This document shows, piece after piece, positions 24,634 through 35,781 of a stretch of DNA of 64,000 bases (the stretch's first letter is position 1; every line of letters starts with the position of its first letter). The position numbers and the translations under genes are program-made. This DNA is from Glandiceps talaboti (lineage: Eukaryota > Hemichordata > Enteropneusta > Spengelidae). The notes under the pieces are model-generated. The model had not been told where the DNA came from. It searched no databases and saw only the letters and a program-made list of their open reading frames with translations. The stretch covers positions 6,715,475-6,779,474 of the forward strand of contig NC_135554.1 in the NCBI RefSeq assembly GCF_964340395.1, read 5' to 3'.

Positions 24634-25440
24634 TCATCGAGATTTAAATCTTGTAAATATGCTTTCAAACGTGAGTATTTGGCTTGTGAGGACAAAGCGT
24701 CGATGTCGTGTGCGCCGAATTTTTGTCGCTCGCTCGCCAGGTGGTGCAATTTCATTTATGCTGAGTTTGTGGGAGGATTTGTCAGCTATGTTGCTCGCTG
24801 AATTAGCGTGCAATAGGTTTAGTCGTATGTTATGCTCTACGCATTGGCGAAATATGCCTTTTACTACCTGGCTTAGTATAATTGATTTTGTTCCCGGGTA
24901 CCCTTTATTCCAGATATGGACTGGCACCTTTGAATCTATGTTAATGTCTAGCCTAACATTATTTAATTTACCTCTTAGGGCTATTAGGGTACGGTGTAAT
25001 GCTTCTGCTTCCTTTACATTGATGGACTCGTGTTTCCACGAGTCTTCACACACATCACTGATTTCTACGGGGTGTCTTCTTCGATGGATGAGTCGATTTG
25101 TAATACAAATGTATTGCTCCCCATTTGTAAACGGTGTCAGGCTGGTATGTTTAGTGGGGGCCCCTTGAATGGTTTCGCATTGGTCACTATATTCTGCCAT
25201 TCCAGTAATTCTTCTTACAGTCCTTGTCTAATTGTTACTAAATGCCTTGCCATTTTTGGGGTTTTGGATATCTCTAGCGCCATTTGGCGTATGTATAATC
25301 TGGCATGTGGGACTGCTAAGGAAAATGAGTTTCATTTTCCCATTATTTTTTGGACTACAGTGAGGGGGGTAGCTCGCTGTGTTAGGGTTTCTGTCGTTAA
25401 TGCTATGAAACTATCTTTTTGTCCTTGGGAATAATGAAAG
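24634..25440 (-). pseudogene. DIRS-like retroelement RT connection/RNase H fragment
   Basis: An intact 188-codon - frame (25200 to 24634) carries an RNase H-like pattern: EAEALHRTLIALRG, a DINIDSKVPVHIWNKG stretch, then HANSASNIADKSS. This resembles the RNase H of DIRS-type elements, whose usual tail is an H...N.AD.LSR motif. Upstream on the same strand (25440-25201) is an RT-connection-like part (QKIMGK...VPHARLYIRQMA) with at least two in-frame stops. Palm motifs and recombinase are absent here. It is a decayed fragment. Confidence 0.6.
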
Positions 25441-26124
25441 CCTGGGCTTGTGTTTCGACCTTGATACCCTACATTGCCAATGACTTAACAGGCTTTAACC
25501 CTTTCATTCCTAGAGACGACATTGGAATAAATAGAAACTTGATTGTAAGAACATTTCCTAAAATTTAAGAATATTACTTCATTGGGAAGTAATATTTCTT
25601 GAATTCTGATCTAAAATAAAGTTGATCTTTTTCCAAAATTTACAGAGAAACAAGAATTTTTGTTCAAAAATTTTGGCGGGAAAGTTTCTAGTCCTGAAAG
25701 GATTAAGACGCTTTTGGTCAAGGCTAAGAAGTAGCCCATAGTACTGCTACTATATATGCTGCTGTCTTCTATCACAATATCTGTTGATAACTTTCTATTT
25801 TTGTACACTTTATATACACGTGTAGTATATGTGCATGTATATGTACGTGAAGGTATCACCCGACATGTGCATAAAATGCTTCTATGGAGTAGGTTCTGCA
25901 CTCCAAATACAATATTTTTCGCTCTACATTGTTACTACCCGATAGCCTTCTTGCTTCGGTGACACTAATGCACCTCTCCTTAGGTCACATTTTTTTGTTG
26001 AGCCTCTCCGCTCTAATGAACACGATTTTTTGCGTATAAAAATATGGCGTGTAAAGAGACACGTCCGTCATTCCTCGCATAGACAGGGCTACAACAGTGA
26101 GTTTACATTCATGGCTTTCAATCC

Positions 26125-26147
26125 CCCCCCCCGGGGGGGGGGGGGGC
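26125..26147. repeat. C-run joined to G-run
   Basis: About ten C followed by about thirteen G form a perfect homopolymer hairpin. This is a known trouble spot for sequencing, so exact lengths are uncertain. Confidence 0.9.
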
Positions 26148-26209
26148 AACTCCATGGGTAACATTACGGGGACCTCCTCACAAGCATTAAAACTGTTGTG
26201 ATACCACTT

Positions 26210-26370
26210 TTATGCAAAAAAGGATACCCTTTCTGATACCATTTTAATTACAATTCGAACCGTCCTTGTTCGCCCTGACCGTCTCAGTTCACTAGCACTC
26301 AGTCTGCTGTCTTGTGTTGATGGTGGCACTACAAATCTGATAACCCCGTCGTCATCTATATGTTGATAAT
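26210..26370 (-). pseudogene. Retroelement-tail-like fragment
   Basis: The - frame includes DDDGVIRFVVPP and ELRRSGRTRT. This resembles the RRSTR.RK.P tail found at 63.6 kb and, generally, near the C-terminal end of retroelement polyproteins. There are no catalytic motifs, and the assignment is weak. Confidence 0.3.
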
Positions 26371-26699
26371 TATCATTATGGTCCGGTTCTTGCATTTTTG
26401 GATGTTTACACATTATACCATTGCTGGAGACACGCTCGAGCTCAGTCTGGTTATGGTTGCAGGAATATTGCATGCTGTACGTGACTAAAACCAAGAGTTT
26501 TAAGGGAGAGGTGGCCCTAGATCTGAAGCGACGAGAGAAGTTTTCATGGAAGAAAAACAGGTTGAAACGCTTCCAGATTGCATAGTCTAATTTACAGACC
26601 CTTTCTGATACCAACACTTCATGAAAAGTATACCCTTTCTGATACCAACCAACATAAAAAAAACGACCCCTTTCGCGCGGACCCTCCCCGTATAGCCGT

Positions 26700-28100
26700 C
26701 TATGGGAGTTGCCCCCGGGCTTCCAACGCACGCACACCAGCAGACAAGAGGCAACAGGTCTTCACCCGACAAATGGCAGACTGGCAAGTCAACAACAGCA
26801 ACAACCCTGCAACCTCAAGTAGCTGCCTTCGTGGATGCCCACCAACCTGGTAGAGTGACCAGTCAAGATACGACTACGTTAGCCCAGGCAACAGCAACCA
26901 CGTCACGTCATCAGCAAGACCAGTCCGTTCCCGGCCCGAGGAGCGTAGAAGTGACCAGTCCCCCATTAAAGTCAATGATTCACAGGTACGTACGTGTCCT
27001 ATCACTTTGTTCCTGTGGCAGCAGGCAGAAGAGAGCTTATATTACTGTATCATAAATTACCTTGTAGGGTTTGGGTGGGCAGGGTAAGCTCTCGTTCTCA
27101 GAAAAAGTACATACAGGACTCAACAGTATAGGAAATGTTGTGTTCGAACAATGTGTGGCGCTCGCATACAAGTTACACCAAGTCAGTGAAGAGTATTTGA
27201 AATGGTATAAGCAACATGCAGGTGGCACACTACTACTGCACACTATAGTATTCGTATAATGAACGGTGATGAGAGGAGCCAGAAGAAAAATATTTATAGG
27301 CGTGTCTTTGCACATTCTATGAAAAACAATAAACTGGATAGACTAAAAAGTGCCTATAATCGAATTAAAGATAGCAAGTCATGGAGTTTTATAGTCCATG
27401 AGGGACAGCACTTTCCCTGCGAGGAAAAGTGAGAAACAGGTGTGAACTGTAAAATATTATGCACCACGCGATTGAAGGCGTTTTACAGTCCACGAGGGAC
27501 AAAGATTTCCCTGCGAGGAAAAGTGAGAAACAGTTTGTGAACTGTAGAATACGTACTAAGAGTGTACTTTGTATGCTGCAGGTGCAGCTGCAGTTGGACG
27601 GACTGCAAAAGAAATTAGAAGAATTAGAAAAGGCGACAGACGCTACATCTGTCGACGATGCTCTACAAAAGGTGACGGAGCTAGCACAAACGCCAACATG
27701 GAACGCAAGGCCACACAAATACTGAATGGATTAAGAGTACTCGTGGATCGGGCTACAAAAGTTTTGCACCCAAAATTGAAAAGGTTCAGGGCCCAATTTG
27801 AGACCAATGATTTTGGTCAAGAAGCAGGCCACCTTATCGTTGTTATTGTGAAATAAAGAAGAGGAGGAAATAGCATCAATAGTGTCCAAGTTCCTTCAAC
27901 CTGACCAGCGGCAAACCCATTATAATAATGATAGTCCACATCGTCGGTCCAAAAACTACAGAAAAGACACTAACACAAAACACAGAGATTTGAAAAGTTA
28001 TGTTTGTGGCATTGTTGGGCACTTCGCCAGAGATTGTAAAGAAAAAAACAAACATGTAAGTGGTAAAATTTGTATGCCACCTTTCGTAATTCCCTTGTAA
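26700..28100 (+). pseudogene. Retroelement gag-like remnant with damaged zinc knuckle
   Basis: Successive + frames interrupted by frame changes look like one decayed ORF. They comprise a Gln/Thr-rich start (26702-27055), a helical piece (27071-27259), a coiled-coil-like LQLDGLQKKLEELEKA segment (27459-27725, with a frame change into 27569-27856) and a basic region ending YVCGIVGHFARDCKEKNKH (27882-28100). The last piece matches a gag CCHC knuckle (C-x2-C-x4-H-x4-C) except that the first Cys is replaced by Ser. Which retroelement it came from is not clear. Confidence 0.5.
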
Positions 28101-28319
28101 GAATATGCACCTGTAAGATGAATTCAAAGTCATAAAAAGCACCTTGAATAAATTTCTTTCGTGTGAGACTGTAAAAACCATGTGGTGAAAATTGTATGTC
28201 ACCTTTTGTAATTCTCTGTAAGTATATGCACCTGTGAGATGAAGTCATCAAATAAAACCTTGAATAAATTTCTTTCATGTGTTCACTATTTGGATGTGTG
28301 CTTGTAAAATAGTTGTACA

Positions 28320-28750
28320 TTTAGACAGGGGCGATCACGAAAAGCCCTTGACTTACGGCTGTCTGCCTTCTGCAGGATCCTGTCTGGGGGTGCCCTCTAC
28401 ATGCAATTAAAAGGGTTGTTAAAAATTTCTTTCAGTTCAATATCCCAGCGTGGGAAATAGAACATGCTGTGAATATAAAAGTCCAGCATCGAAAAACTTT
28501 CTCTTGGGTGTCTGTAGAGGGTGCAGATGTTAACAAAGGACGCAATAGACTGAGTGAGCATGTCGAAAGAACCTCTCTCTGCAAAGTTACATTGCTACAG
28601 TCGTAATACACTCGTCACACTCCATAAAATGAAATGTAAGGACTGTGAAACTACCAAAGGTGTACGCCTTTCCCAAGGTGACCTACATTTAGGGACCAGT
28701 CAGTTCCTTCGGCCGGGGGGGGGGGGGCTGTTTTTGAAATTGGCAGTGGG
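28320..28750 (+). other. Unassigned segment between gag-like and RT pieces
   Basis: One + frame (about 28395-28585) reads protein-like (FNIPAWEIEHAVNIK, then RKTFSWVSVEGADV) but has no start and no family I recognise. A G-run near 28710 and another near 28750 separate it from the RT fragment. Confidence 0.35.
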
Positions 28751-28783
28751 GGGGGGTCATGCTGAATTTCAGATAACTTTACA

Positions 28784-29267
28784 ATCCAACAAGGAGTACG
28801 CCAAGGAAGTATACTATCAGCACATCTATACAAAGTATTCATAATAAATGATCTTCTCGACACAGTCTATAATAAGGGTATTGGTTGCCACATTGGTAAT
28901 GTTAACTGCGTATGTCCAACATTTGCAGATGATACCTCCATACTAGTTGAAAAGAACTTGGAAGCTCAACAAGTACTCGACTGTGTTACCAACTATACTA
29001 CAAATGAAAGATATTCAATGAATCTCAGTAAAAGCTCGGTTATACCTATTAAGCAAGACTCTACAAAACAAAGTTTATTACTGCAATGGGATGAACTATC
29101 AGTATAATCATCTACTGTCCATCTTGGGATAAAAACCCTAAAAGCTAACATTGACGTAAATATATCCTCAACACGAAAGGCAACATACGCCCTACTTGGT
29201 TCTGGCTGTCATGGAAAAAATGGACTTAGTCCCAAGGTAATTGCTTCTATGTGGGCAACTTATATCC
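28784..29267 (+). pseudogene. LINE reverse transcriptase fragment (motifs QG..LS and FADD)
   Basis: The + frame contains IQQGVRQGSILSAHLYK, then CPTFADDTSILVEK (catalytic Asp pair) and later STVHLGIKTL, followed by an ATYIPP segment. This is the second half of a non-LTR RT palm and thumb. One in-frame stop lies after WDELSV. It ends abruptly at about 29267, where the sequence switches to the opposite-strand endonuclease part of a similar element. Confidence 0.75.
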
Positions 29268-31110
29268 CCCCAGTTGCCAACTTTGCAAAATGTGATTTAA
29301 AGCCATGTATAATATTGTTTTCTGTGAATGACTTGTTATTAACTTGTAGCTCCTTGATATTCACACCTCTTGATTTCCTCTACATTTTAATTAGCTTATA
29401 GAAGGTATTCTTGTCTTCACTGTGTGCTGCTTGTATGCTATTGTATAGAGTGTCTCTTCTGATTGCATGTGTAATTTGTATTGCTTGACGTAGTTGTGTT
29501 CTAGTTTCACGCCTACGTTTAATAAAATCATTCTTGGGGTTGGTTGATCGTCCGGCTTTGATTCACTGGGATGCAGCCTGTCTGTTTCTTTGCATAGCTG
29601 CAGCAATTGAGGGATTCCAAACCTTAATGCCTTGTTTCTTCCTGTTATTTTTATGCAAGTTATTAGTGGTATTACTGGCTTCGTATGCAGCAGATGTTAT
29701 AGCAGTAATGAGGGAGAGGGTATAGCTATCAATATCAAGTTTAGTTTGAAATTCAGTTACAGGACTGGGTAGGTACAGGTTGAGTTTCTGTCTATATACT
29801 TCTGTATTAACTTTATCCCAGTTGACTTTACGTACGGGGCTGTGACAATTCGATTCATCAGGGTGGGCAATACTCGGTACATTCTTTTGATGTCTTGTGG
29901 ACAAGCTGATTACAGCTTGAACAGGAACATGATCAGATAGATTATCAGCATCTTCGTTATAGATATGAATCTGTTGCAGACGTCTAGGGCCATTATCAAT
30001 CTGTTCAATAATGTAATCAATTTGTGGGATATCATTCATATTTTCATGGCGAAATGTGTCTTTAACTGGATAGTTATAGTCCAATGACAAGAGGTTTTCA
30101 TTGCAAAATGTTTGGAGTTTTCTATCACAGGGGGTCGGAGGATTACGATGTAATGATGCATTAATATCACCAGTGATGATAATACTGTATTGCTTGGAGA
30201 ATTCGTGTACTATTTCACTCAATTCGTCAAGTGCAGAGTCAAACTTATATTCACCATTACTAGAGTTCCTTGCAATTGACGGCATGTAAACATTAACCAC
30301 ACAGATAGGTGTTTCACAGTTAATAGTTGATAAAAGTTAATGACACAGATGTTAATTGAACCATCTGGATGGGTAGTGATTACGTTATCAAGTTGGGTGT
30401 CCCACATTACTGCCACACCTCCATAGCCTCTTGGTCTCTGAGTTGGAGGAATTGGATCACTAGTGTCTACATATTTCCTAAATGTTGTATGTGTTGGAAA
30501 CAGATTGTTGAATACTGGTCTCTCGAATTCAAAAAGCCAGTGTTCTTGCAATTGAATGCACAGAACTTGAACTTGACGTAGTATATTCATGGTGTAGTTG
30601 ACATTTGTTTTTATATTCTTTGTGTTGAAGGTGGCTATCTTAATCTGTCGAAGACAGGTATTTCCTTGTTGATTGTTACATAAAGGGCTGGTAGTATGAT
30701 TCTGTTTGACTTTCTCCGACGACGTCTTCTTGTTTTGCGGTAACGCATGCCTAAACAAATCATTGCTTTGATTGGTTTGTTGACTTGTTGAAATTGGATT
30801 AATGTTTTCTGACTGATATACTGTATCTATTGTAATATAGCCTGGTGTATAATCATGTATCTGTTCTATTTCATCATTATGAATTGATTCCTTTTCTTGT
30901 TGGTTGGTTAAGTTGGAGGTGATACCAGAAGTACTGGGGACTGGCATTGTTCTCTTACACTTAGTTTGTGATTCCTCTAACAGTGAATCAGTAGGTGTTC
31001 GCATACTAGTAGCTGGGGAACTTTCAGTCTGAATGGGGGTGGGTAACACTTCAATAAGGGGGTAGGTCTACTTGGTTTTGGTGCCATGGCGATGTGATCA
31101 CGTTGGTTGA
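29268..31110 (-). pseudogene. LINE apurinic endonuclease domain, opposite orientation
   Basis: - frames 31049-30219 and 30300-29391 overlap and together give an endonuclease/exonuclease/phosphatase fold domain: KIATFNTKN, a CIQ...EHW glutamate, VNVYMPS, ITGDINASL, DYII and LSDHVPV. One frameshift at about 30300-30330 splits it. The frame then runs through the linker (FYKLIKM, stop, then KELQVNN) to about 29268. Upstream of the domain is a Ser/Thr/Gln-rich N-terminal region. Non-LTR elements use this domain to nick target DNA. The RT part that should follow lies on the other strand. Confidence 0.78.
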
Positions 31111-31573
31111 ATGAGCTAGAACTCATTTTGGTGCTATCAATACTACTATAAGGTCGCTTGGTACTGTACATGTAGGTATTGGGGATGCATATTTGGTTTA
31201 CTAGTAGACTGTTCTATATAGTTCTTAGTTGTATATTGTTCAATTGCCTACAGTGGCACTATTTAATACTCTGTCTAGATTTAAATTTAAACTTATTATG
31301 GCATTGTTGATTTCAATTACATGCATACTGACCTCTCATGGGTTGTTGACTGCAACGAAATTGTTCAATGTCTTTCTCTAATAGTACAGATAAACGGAGG
31401 TGTTGCATCTGTTGCTCTAAACTACACAATCTCATCAGTATAAAATCCAGCTGACTAGATATGTAAAGAAAATGTCTGAAGAGCAAGCAAAAGCTCATAT
31501 GACCCCAAAACAGGCAAACCCTCTTTTCATGCAGAAGATGCGGGTACTGTTTGATCAAGATAGAAACTACCGC

Positions 31574-31626
<53 letters not shown>

Positions 31627-31654
31627 AAACAACAACAACAACAACAACAACAAC
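31574..31654 (+). repeat. (CAA)n microsatellite
   Basis: About 26 AAC/CAA triplets with one AAA interruption. The frame before it (EEQAKAHMTPKQANP) is open but unassigned; the poly-Asn stretch is repeat translation. Confidence 0.97.
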
Positions 31655-31659
31655 ATATT

Positions 31660-32570
31660 CTGGCGAGATATATGGCATTCTTTAAACTTCTCATTTTTTT
31701 CGGGAGACTGGGCATGTTAAAACTCGAGAGAGTTTGCGTTTTCCGGACAATACTGGGCCAATTTTTAACCATACTTTCGGAAAAACTCTCAGTGGAGCCA
31801 CTTCGAATATGTTCGCCCTAAAGAGCAAGACTCATGGCTACAACAGTGACGTTTTTGTGCAGGGACACTGCTCAGCCGCTCAACCCAGTACTGGTGGACA
31901 GTATTCCTGTGCACAAGCATCCACTTCTATTCCAATGTCAAGTGATAATGGTGTTAACCCACACTCACTGTGGCTGGGGATGGTCACACGAACGACGACA
32001 TGCACAAAGACAGATACAAATGTTTTACTTTTACTGGTTCTCCTGTGTTCAGTGAATGTTACTCCTACTCTGAACTGTACATACTTGTGTTAGCAGTGAA
32101 CCTTGTTCGGGAATATGTGTGGGTCATTTTTGTATCTCGCCCTTTTGCTTATTTGGGGAGCAAAAGAAAAAGAGAGAAAAAAAGACGTTTATGAAATAAA
32201 CAGTATTTGTCACCCAGGAGGTTGGAACATACGTCGTTTTGTGTTTGTTTTTCTCCATTTCATTTTCTCACCGTAATATTGCTCGCAATAGCTGTCCCTT
32301 TCGTTTGTAAAAAGACAAACAGGGAAGTACTAGGGACCTTTTGTTGTTTGTGGTACTGTGACACTCGCCTGGAGTGGCGTGGCGTGGCGAGTACACCTGG
32401 AAAGAATTTGCATGTTAGTTAGCGTTCCCGATAAGGCGTCACACGCATACAATCTAATAATACAGCTTCCACATTTTGTAATTTAGTTGTAATGTGCTGG
32501 TGAAAACGTGCATGTACATCGCCTGTGGGGTATTTTATGTGTTGGTGGTAAAAGCCCATGGCATATTTTT
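31660..32570. other. Unassigned region with weak open frames
   Basis: Several overlapping + frames (31734-32093, 31834-32055, 31970-32194) share one stretch, and none matches a family I know. This probably is retroelement-derived DNA, given its neighbours, but nothing decisive is visible. Confidence 0.3.
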
Positions 32571-32576
32571 TTTTAA

Positions 32577-32703
32577 AGAAGAAAAAGGATAAGTTAATAC
32601 AGCAGATCGAGGCGTTCCTCGCAAAATTACCCACACCAAAGTCAGTGAATATAGTAAATCCTGAGGATATAGTGAGGTTCACCATTACAAATGTTTATAC
32701 TTA
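32577..32703 (+). pseudogene. Tyrosine-recombinase-like N-terminal fragment
   Basis: The + frame KKKDKLIQQIEAFLAKLPTP followed by VNPEDIVRFTITN and a stop resembles the core-binding start of tyrosine recombinases from invertebrate DIRS/Ngaro/Crypton-like elements. It is short and lacks the catalytic R..H.R..Y region, so the assignment rests on pattern only. Confidence 0.4.
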
Positions 32704-32864
32704 GGGCGTACTGGGATTTTTATTTTATCTTTTATTAAAAGACAGGCCCGATGGCTTGCCTTGTGAAAAAGGATTGACATTTCAGATTAAATAAAATGTC
32801 AAAGAAAGAATATATACAAAGGTTTAATTTACAAGCTTTGCTTGTAAGTGTTACACGTTTTCTG

Positions 32865-33356
32865 CCCAGCGCGACTTATGAATAATTATAATTTGTTACA
32901 TTTCTTTGTTGCCCAGCGGGACCTGCACTTTAAATAATATTAGTATTTTTTGTTTTTCTTTTTCTCTATTGCCCAGCGAGAATTACACTTTAAATAATAT
33001 TTTTCATATTGTATTGCCTTACGGGACTTACAATGTTTACATTTTTACCTATTACATTAATTAATTGCCCAGCGAGACTTACACTAGTAATAGTTAACAA
33101 AATATTTAAACTTACATTTTATTATTGCCCAGCGGGACTTACAAATTGATAATTTTACCTATTACACAAGTTAATTGCCCAGCGGGACTTAGTAATAGTT
33201 GAACAAATGAAGGAGTATTTAAAAGTACTTATTGCCCAGCGGGACTTAAATTTACGACATATATTACCTTAGTACTTGATTTGACTTCTTAGTTGTCCAT
33301 GTCACAACGACGTACACTCAGTTATCAGACTGATGAATACCCAGCGGGTCTTACAT
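32865..33356 (+). repeat. Spaced repeat of TTGCCCAGCGGGACTTAC
   Basis: About nine copies of an 18-bp motif (starts near 32869, 32909, 32969, 33014, 33063, 33125, 33174, 33231, 33339) occur at 40-110 bp spacing, separated by AT-rich 'tttaaataat' and 'attacctatta' spacers. The motif is well conserved while the spacers vary. It is not a simple tandem array. Confidence 0.85.
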
Positions 33357-33399
33357 ACATGAATACAACTAATCACAGTCATGCAATTATTTCAGTGAA

Positions 33400-33402
<3 letters not shown>

Positions 33403-33453
<51 letters not shown>
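33403..33453 (+). repeat. (GT)n microsatellite
   Basis: About 24 uninterrupted GT units between the spaced-motif array and a LINE 3' part. Confidence 0.98.
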
Positions 33454-33455
<2 letters not shown>

Positions 33456-33578
33456 CGTGTTTGTGTTGTCTGTCGATGTGGTGTCGAAGGTCACTTCGTA
33501 GCTCAGTTCGTCTTCTACCAATTTGATGAGTACGTTAAGTTGTTTTTACCAAAAGACATATTGAACAAAAATAAATCT

Positions 33579-34350
33579 TCATTGTGTTGGTGTCGTTGAT
33601 ACTCTAATGTAAATGCAGTGTTTCGCTAGTGAGAGGATGTAGTTGATTATGATGTAGGTATATTTGTCTGTCTTGTCTAGGTATGTGTATATTACGTGTT
33701 TGGCGTCGCGTAGTGTGTTTGTATGATAAGTGTTTGTAAATTTATGAATTAAATTGAAAACATAGTTCCACAGTGGCTTGAGTGTAGGGCAATGGTAGAA
33801 GAGATGAAAAGTATCTTCTTCAGACAATTTACAGAAATCACAAGTGGATTTCGATACTTTACGGGCTTTCAAAACAAGTTTGTTGTTAAAGACGTAGTGA
33901 CAAATTAAAAAATCGAGGTCAGCAATGTTATTATCTTTTAGTGCTCCATATATGGAGTTGCACATGTGTTTGAAGTTTACTGGCGGGGGAAGAGTACATC
34001 AGTGGGTGATTCCACAGTCATGGTGTTTTTATTCTCTTTGTTATAGCAAGTTCTGTGATTTTTTTGACAGTGAAAATTTCCAGGGAGTTCCACTGCTGAC
34101 CTCTAACAGAAATTAGAATTCTTGAAGTACATTGTCTTTAGTTGGTTTTTCACAATGATTTTTACAAATGTTGTATCGTGGTAGAGGTAAGCTCTTAATC
34201 AGTGTACTATATTGGTTTTCTATTCTTTCTTTTTTCCCTGCGAGCAATCCTCTCCCCCTACCAACCCAACACATAGTATTTTTTATTTTATCCCAACAAA
34301 TGTTGGCTTTAGTCTTCCTACACCATGTTACATATTGTGCTCTCACTTAA
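33579..34350 (-). pseudogene. LINE ORF2 C-terminal part (CCHC-type end)
   Basis: The - frame 33965-33579 carries CDFCKLSEEDTFHLFYHC, the C-x2-C-x8-H-x4-C motif typical of L1/Tx1-type ORF2 C termini. Upstream - frames up to 34350 (for example TWCRKTKANICWDKI) continue the same ORF with frameshifts. It is probably the 3' portion of the LINE at 35782-37500, separated from it by later insertions. Confidence 0.65.
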
Positions 34351-34427
34351 TTTGTAACAATGTTTGGCTCTGTCATCAAGGATTTCCATATTCCTTAGAG
34401 TCTAACGAAGAGTTTGATATATATTTA

Positions 34428-34569
34428 AGCAATAACCCCCGCCGAAGGCGGGTATACACGAGATTTTGGTACAATTCGCGACATATAGCACGAGCCGAAT
34501 GGCGAGTGCTATATGGAGCGAATTGTACCAAATTCGAGTGTATACCCGCCTTCGGCGGGAGTTATTGCT
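34428..34569. mobile_element. 142-bp palindromic MITE
   Basis: AGCAATAAC(C/T)CCCGCCGAAGG... folds on its inverse ...GGCGGGAGTTATTGCT. The arms also share 'gggtatacac' and 'ggtacaattcgc', around a short loop near 34498. The target duplication is ambiguous (TTTA and ATTA flanks). It sits within the disrupted LINE. Confidence 0.85.
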
Positions 34570-35780
34570 ATTATATTATATCAAAATGTGTGTCTATTTC
34601 TTCTAAATGTGATTCTGTGGTTATTTATATGCCCGAAAAGGCGAATTCACACGTACAGAAAAAGATCGTCGGTAATACATCGTCGGGAACGAGCATATTT
34701 TAATGAGTGGATACGTTCATGTAGCCCCCACACACACTGCATGAACACAAACCATACACTGCATTGCAATGCATTGCATTGATAAATTACTTTATTTACG
34801 TCATATATAAATGCATAACGAAAACGCGTTGAAAACTAGCAACAAAGAAAACGGGGCAAGAGGTCAAAGAAAGTAACAATTTTGTTTGGATATTTACATA
34901 AGAACAATAAAATCTTGTACACTGCTAAAAATAGATGTCTCGGCGTTGAATCGGAGAAAGCGCGAGACAGTAAATCAGAGACGCGACGTTACACAGTCTA
35001 CTTTAATTTAATGGTTAACAAATTGAACATTGACCGAACCTGAAAATGTACAGTTTCGAAATAATCCTGACGCACCTTGACTGATGGTTAAAAGTTAAAT
35101 CGGTGTTGCTTGATTCAACGCGTAACGAGAGTAGGACGCTGAGACGGCTCTTTGCATGGGGAGAACTTGTACCTTATCAGTGATGTTGAAGCCACTGATC
35201 GATCGTTGCTTTCGATCGCAAGGTCATCAGTAGAATTATTTGGACTTCTGTAACCCAAACTATTGTACAGGATACCTGACACACCTTTACTGTGGGGGAA
35301 ATGTTAACTTATTGGTATAAGAACGAACACATTCAGCTTGTATGTACTATTCATATGCTAGTTTAGGGGCCCATTTTACCACTGCCAGCCGTGGTAAAAT
35401 GGGATTTTACCACAGTTATTATCCAATCAGAATGGCGCATAGTAGCATGATATAATATAAATATATATTTATTATACTAGTTATTTTCCGGTTGCGGTAT
35501 CTCGAAAACTAGTTCACTTTTCAGGCCTCTGCTGCTCGAATAAATGTACTCAATTACAACATTGATGTTAATTATACTGTCCGTGCAACCCCTGCTTTTG
35601 TCTATTTAAAACACCTCGCTCTTGCTAAGGTTAACCTTTGACCACGAAGTCTTCCCGAATTGTTGGAAGACCTTAGTCTATTGATTGGTCATCACTGAGT
35701 GTTAGTGTAAGTGTAGCATTATCAGCGTGTTGATAGATGATAGACTTGAGTGAGCTGTTTGGTATAGGCACACCTGTTAT
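34570..35780. other. Insertion-rich gap within LINE, no gene
   Basis: No coding similarity was recognised. A small hairpin (TTTTACCAC/GTGGTAAAA) lies at about 35372-35412. The segment separates the RT part from the C-terminal part of a LINE. Confidence 0.5.
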
Positions 35781-35781
35781 G

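Noticed and set aside
24596-25434. + strand ORFs of 134-190 codons at 24.6-25.4 kb
   Set aside because: They are shadows of the - strand RT/RNase H frame, which has recognisable motifs.
31313-31772. Poly-Val and poly-Cys ORFs on - and a poly-Asn ORF on +
   Set aside because: All three are frames of the (CAA)n microsatellite.
32865-33356. Possible CRISPR array from the 18-bp motif
   Set aside because: Spacing is irregular, the motif is degenerate, there are no cas genes, and the context is eukaryotic.
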